DNA of 33,585 nucleotides from Solirubrobacterales bacterium (GTDB taxonomy: Bacteria; Actinomycetota; Thermoleophilia; Solirubrobacterales; 70-9). Within the stretch, counting starts at the first letter, position 1, and each line of letters starts with the position of its first letter. The notes beneath the pieces were generated by a model that was not told the origin of the DNA, made no database searches, and saw only the letters and a list, made by a program, of their open reading frames with translations. The translations under genes were made by a program, and so were the position numbers. The DNA lies in assembly GCA_017882505.1 (NCBI GenBank), contig JADGPJ010000024.1:1-33585 (forward strand), written 5' to 3'. Positions 30,695 to 33,585 of this stretch are shown piece after piece.

Positions 30695-30987
30695 CCGCTC
30701 CCCAGCGGCGCGGCGTCTGCACCCGCGTGGCGACGGTGACGCCGAAGAAGCCGAACTCGGCCCTGCGCAAGATCGCCCGTGTGCGGCTGACCAACGGCAT
30801 GGAGGTCACCACTTACATCCCCGGCGAGGGACACAATCTTCAGGAGCACTCCGTGGTGCTGATCCGCGGTGGTCGCGTCAAGGACCTGCCGGGCGTCCGC
30901 TACAAGGTCGTACGCGGCACGCTCGACGCGGCCGGCGTCTCCGACCGCAAGCAGGCCCGCTCCCGCTACGGCGTCAAGGCTTCCTGA
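30592..30987 (+). CDS. rpsL: 30S ribosomal protein uS12
   Basis: Decoding-centre protein, 131 aa from GTG 30592: (M)[17 protein letters not shown], the usual uS12 N-terminus. [11 protein letters not shown] keeps both lysines of the streptomycin-binding region, and [15 protein letters not shown] holds the conserved aspartate that some bacteria methylthiolate. There is no Shine-Dalgarno; the gene is probably read from a leaderless transcript. The TGA stop shares one base with the rpsG ATG. It is divergent from fusA, which normally follows in the same operon. Confidence 0.97.
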   Translation: MPNTNQLVRKGRKRPKKKTTTPGLKSGHGRKKGVAAPQRRGVCTRVATVTPKKPNSALRKIARVRLTNGMEVTTYIPGEGHNLQEHSVVLIRGGRVKDLPGVRYKVVRGTLDAAGVSDRKQARSRYGVKAS

Positions 30988-31457
30988 TGCCGCGCCGCTC
31001 AGCAGCCACGATCCGGCCGATCGAACCGGACGCCAGGCACCGCAACCGCCTCGTCCAGCAGCTCATCAACAAGGTGATGAGCGATGGTAAGAAGTCCCTG
31101 GCCGAGCGGATCGTCTACGACAGCCTCGCCATCGTCGGCGAGCGCAACGGCGAGGATCCGGTCGAGACGCTCGAGGCGGCGATCAAACAACTCACCCCGG
31201 TGCTCGAGGTTCGCTCACGCCGGGTCGGTGGCGCGACCTACCAGGTCCCGGTCGAGGTCCCAGCCCGCCGCGCCCGCACCCTGGCGGTCCGCTGGCTGGT
31301 CCAGTTCGCCCGCGCCCGCCGCGAGTACTCGATGGCCGAGCGCCTCGCCAACGAGATCCTCGACGCCACGCAGCAGCAGGGCAGCGCCTGGAAGCGGAAG
31401 GACGACATCTACCGCATGGCGCAAGCTAATAAGGCTTTCGCCCACTACCGCTGGTAG
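30987..31457 (+). CDS. rpsG: 30S ribosomal protein uS7
   Basis: Primary binder of the 16S 3' domain, at the E site, and a regulator of the str operon in E. coli. The 156-aa product contains [40 protein letters not shown], and ends with [14 protein letters not shown] as usual. It is coupled to rpsL (TGATG). A small CTACC/GGTAG stem covers its stop; no T-run follows. Confidence 0.98.
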   Translation: MPRRSAATIRPIEPDARHRNRLVQQLINKVMSDGKKSLAERIVYDSLAIVGERNGEDPVETLEAAIKQLTPVLEVRSRRVGGATYQVPVEVPARRARTLAVRWLVQFARARREYSMAERLANEILDATQQQGSAWKRKDDIYRMAQANKAFAHYRW

Positions 31458-31470
31458 CTAGCCTTTCCCC

Positions 31471-31953
31471 GTGAGCCGACCGATCCTTGCGGTCGATGTC
31501 GACGGGGTCATCTCCCTGTTCGGCTTCGACGAGGCACCGGACAAGTCGGTGGCCCAGTTCGAGCTGGTCGACGGCGTCGTGCACTGCATCTCCCTGCTCG
31601 CCGGCAAACGTCTGCTGCGCCTCGCCGAGCACTACGAGCTGATCTGGGCGACCGGTTGGGAGGACAAAGCGAACTTCTACCTGCCGGGCATGCTCGGCCT
31701 GCCCGACCTGCCGCACCTGACCTTCGACGGCGCCGCCCGCTTCGGCTCCGCCCACTGGAAGCTGGGACCGCTCGACGCCTACGGCAAGGGCCGGGCGATG
31801 GCCTGGATCGACGACAACTTCGACGACAGCTGTTACGAATGGGCGCGCGAGCGCCCGGAGCCGACCCTGCTGATTCCGACCGAAGCGCAGCGCGGCCTCG
31901 ACGAGGCCGAAACCGACGCTCTGATCGCCTGGGCCCGGGGGCTGGAGTCCTAG
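31471..31953 (+). CDS. HAD-like protein (resembles HAD domain of Swiss-Army-knife RNA repair proteins)
   Basis: 160 aa from GTG. It opens ILAVDVDGVISLFGF, a DxDGV motif with the nucleophile and acid/base aspartates of HAD hydrolases. LIWATGWEDKANFY is motif-II-like, and MAWIDDNFDD is the motif-IV acidic pair. This combination is typical of a small actinobacterial HAD family related to domains in RNA-repair proteins. The substrate is unknown. It lies 13 nt after rpsG; a TAGCCT hexamer (31459-31464) ends 6 nt before the GTG, and there is no Shine-Dalgarno. Confidence 0.75.
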   Translation: MSRPILAVDVDGVISLFGFDEAPDKSVAQFELVDGVVHCISLLAGKRLLRLAEHYELIWATGWEDKANFYLPGMLGLPDLPHLTFDGAARFGSAHWKLGPLDAYGKGRAMAWIDDNFDDSCYEWARERPEPTLLIPTEAQRGLDEAETDALIAWARGLES

Positions 31954-31977
31954 GCGAAGCGGTTCGCACCGACTGTC

Positions 31978-31983
31978 TAGACT
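31978..31983 (+). promoter_or_regulatory. Candidate leaderless promoter -10 (TAGACT)
   Basis: TAGACT ends exactly 7 nt before the GTG of the small membrane protein at 31991. The same spacing is found before surE and the monooxygenase gene. Confidence 0.35.
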
Positions 31984-31990
31984 GAGGCCG

Positions 31991-32323
31991 GTGACGGGGT
32001 TCTGGCCGATCTTCTTCCTTCTGGTGGTCCTCAAGATCCCGGTGCTCGGATCGATCTGGCTCGTCTGGTGGGCGAGCCAGGAGACACCTGAGCCCGACGC
32101 CGCGGAGGACTCCGATGGCGGCCCCAAGCGGCGACATATGCCGCCGAAGCTGCCGCGCGGCCCCCGGCGCGACCCCCACGGTGGCGGTGCCGCGGTGCCG
32201 CCACCCGCCTCCCCTCCGGGCGGAAGGACCAGAGGCGTCAAGCCCGCTGCGCAGCCTGCTTTCGCTCGCGCCGGATCTCGCGCAGGTAGGGATGGAAGTC
32301 GACCTCGACGGTATGACGCTTAG
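31991..32323 (+). CDS. Small single-pass membrane protein with Pro/Arg/Gly-rich tail, unknown function
   Basis: 110 aa from GTG. Residues 3-28 form one hydrophobic helix (FWPIFFLLVVLKIPVLGSIW, then LVWWA). An acidic stretch follows (EPDAAEDSD), then a basic, Pro/Gly-rich tail with KLPRGPRRDPHGGG. The LKIPVL...WLVWWA helix followed by RGPRR-PH resembles small uncharacterised proteins common in actinobacteria; this is a recollection of style, not a search. The last ~28 codons are antisense to the end of the monooxygenase gene (86-nt convergent overlap), so the true C-terminus may be less conserved. Confidence 0.6.
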   Translation: MTGFWPIFFLLVVLKIPVLGSIWLVWWASQETPEPDAAEDSDGGPKRRHMPPKLPRGPRRDPHGGGAAVPPPASPPGGRTRGVKPAAQPAFARAGSRAGRDGSRPRRYDA

Positions 32324-33560
32324 AGGCGACGAAGCGCTTCCGCATCTTCCCTTCTTCGCTGGCGATCTCCCTTCGCATCTCCGCCACCGGCGGTAGCGCC
32401 GCGCGGCCGCTGAGCAGGTCGGCGACCCATTCCGTCTGCGCCTCGGCGAGCGGCATGATCGGCCCCAGCGGCTGGATGAAGCCGATGAAGTACAGCCCCG
32501 GTCGCTCGACCGAGGCGACCCGGCGGTAGAGCGGCAGCCGGTTGTCGGGCGCCGAGAAGACGTCGGGGGCGAAGAACGGGAAGGTCATCTTGTAGCCGGT
32601 GCAGTAGACGACGAGATCGATCTCCTCTTCGCTGCCATCGACGAAGCGGACGGTGCGGCCGCCGACGAAGCGGTCGATGTTCGGCTTCACCTTGATGTCG
32701 CCGTGCCCGAGGCGCGGCAGCAGCTCCGAGGAGACCGTCGGGTGGGCCTCGAACAGCTTGTGGTCGGGCTTGGGCAGGCCGTAGGAGGTCATGTCGCCGG
32801 CGGCGACCCCGAGCATGCGCATGCTGAAGAAGCGCTGCACCGACATCGGCAGCCTCGAGATCATCGGGGTCGAGACCTCGTCGATCGGCTTGCCGTTCAT
32901 GTACTTGGGCAGGACGTAGGCGCCGCGGCGGGTCGCCAGGAAGGTCGCGTCGGCGATCCGCGAGGACTCGACCGCGATGTCGGTGGCCGAGTTGCCGAGG
33001 CCGAGCACGAGCACCCGCTTGCCGGTCAGCACGTCCGGCTCCCGGTAGTGGTGAGCGTGGATCTGCTCGCCGCTGAACTCGTCGGCTCCGGGGAAAGCCG
33101 GCTCGGGCCAGCGCGGATCCCAGTGGTGCCCGTTGGCGACCAGCACGGCGCGGTAGCGATTCGTCTCGCGCTTTTCCTCGGGCGCCTCTACCGTTACCTC
33201 CCACTCGCCGTCGACCGGCTCGACGCTGAGCACCTCGGTCCGGAAGCTGATCTTCTCCCGCAGGCCGAAGTGATCGACGTATTCGTCGAAGTAGGCGGCC
33301 ATCTGGAAGTGGTCCGGGTAGTCGGGGTAGTGGTCGGGCATCGGAAAGGTCTTGAAGGCCATCACCCGCCGCGAGGTGTTGATGTGCAGCGAGCGGTAGG
33401 CCGACGACATCCCGTTGTCGTTCTCGTAGCGCCAGTTCCCCCCCACCGCCGAGCCCTTCTCGAAGCAGTCGAAGGGGATCCGGCGAGCGTTCAGAACCTG
33501 GGCGGCGACGATCCCTGAGCTGCCGGCTCCGATGATGCAGACCTTCTCGGCTGGTGGCAT
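32238..33560 (-). CDS. Flavin-containing monooxygenase (FMO family)
   Basis: FAD- and NADPH-dependent enzyme expected to oxygenate nitrogen, sulfur or ketone substrates. The 440-aa protein has the FAD-binding GAGSSG (11-16), the FMO identifying sequence F-x-G-x3-H-x3-Y (Phe162 to Tyr172) and the NADPH-binding GLGNSA (187-192). The C-terminal CTGYKMTFPFF is also typical. The ATG lacks a Shine-Dalgarno; TAGATT ends 7 nt upstream. It stands alone at the window edge and converges on the small membrane protein. The substrate cannot be inferred. Confidence 0.92.
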   Translation of the reverse strand: MPPAEKVCIIGAGSSGIVAAQVLNARRIPFDCFEKGSAVGGNWRYENDNGMSSAYRSLHINTSRRVMAFKTFPMPDHYPDYPDHFQMAAYFDEYVDHFGLREKISFRTEVLSVEPVDGEWEVTVEAPEEKRETNRYRAVLVANGHHWDPRWPEPAFPGADEFSGEQIHAHHYREPDVLTGKRVLVLGLGNSATDIAVESSRIADATFLATRRGAYVLPKYMNGKPIDEVSTPMISRLPMSVQRFFSMRMLGVAAGDMTSYGLPKPDHKLFEAHPTVSSELLPRLGHGDIKVKPNIDRFVGGRTVRFVDGSEEEIDLVVYCTGYKMTFPFFAPDVFSAPDNRLPLYRRVASVERPGLYFIGFIQPLGPIMPLAEAQTEWVADLLSGRAALPPVAEMRREIASEEGKMRKRFVASKRHTVEVDFHPYLREIRRERKQAAQRA

Positions 33561-33567
33561 GGGGCGA

Positions 33568-33573
33568 AATCTA
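33568..33573 (-). promoter_or_regulatory. Candidate leaderless promoter -10 (TAGATT) for the monooxygenase
   Basis: Minus-strand CATATAGATT places TAGATT exactly 7 nt before the ATG, with TCGCCCC between and no Shine-Dalgarno. The -35 region lies beyond the window end. Confidence 0.45.
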
Positions 33574-33585
33574 TATGACTGGCTG

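Overview
This is a high-GC window whose minus strand carries an almost complete bacterial ribosomal-protein supercluster. An actinobacterium is most likely. The S10-spc-alpha gene order, zinc-binding forms of uS4, uS14 and bL36, frequent GTG/TTG starts, a penicillin-acylase family protein, a patatin-like lipase and an FMO-type monooxygenase all fit the Thermoleophilia/Solirubrobacterales. That placement is inference from gene content and protein style; no rRNA gene is present to test it.

Layout. (1) 1-3261: 3' end of an AMP-dependent acyl-CoA ligase (+), a convergent patatin-like protein (-), a long hairpin in a divergent intergenic gap, and a D-Ala-D-Ala carboxypeptidase (+) that shares its CTAG stop with ligA. 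(2) 3258-6839, minus strand: truA-surE-ligA, downstream of the ribosomal genes. (3) 6895-9821, minus: the alpha operon rpmJ-rpsM-rpsK-rpsD-rpoA-rplQ. (4) 9822-13302: an interruption between map and rpmJ. It holds a secreted penicillin-acylase family protein, a decayed O-methyltransferase pseudogene and a ~170-bp noncoding inverted-repeat element. infA, usual at this place, is absent. (5) 13303-26089, minus: rpsJ-rplC-rplD-rplW-rplB-rpsS-rplV-rpsC-rplP-rpmC-rpsQ-rplN-rplX-rplE-rpsZ-rpsH-rplF-rplR-rpsE-rpmD-rplO-secY-adk-map, mostly with start/stop overlaps. (6) 26270-29710, minus: fusA-tuf, with an intrinsic terminator inside the fusA leader. (7) 29852-31457, plus: a putative four-helix membrane protein, then rpsL-rpsG, so the str operon is split into two divergent halves. 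(8) 31471-33560: a HAD-like protein, a small membrane protein and a convergent flavin monooxygenase.

Most genes form one translation machine: ribosomal proteins, elongation factors EF-G and EF-Tu, the SecY translocon, methionine aminopeptidase, adenylate kinase, the RNA polymerase alpha subunit and the tRNA pseudouridine synthase TruA. The most unusual feature is that five ribosomal proteins carry long, low-complexity charged tails: uS17 (N-terminal, ~129 aa), uS5 and uL5 (C-terminal, acidic, ~78 aa each), uL22 (N-terminal, Lys/Ala-rich) and uS3 (C-terminal RGG-type). uS3 and uS5 are neighbours at the mRNA entry site.

Several genes at the cluster edges (surE, rpsL, the small membrane protein, the monooxygenase) lack a Shine-Dalgarno sequence. 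Each has a TANNNT -10-like hexamer 7-8 nt before its start codon, which suggests leaderless transcription.
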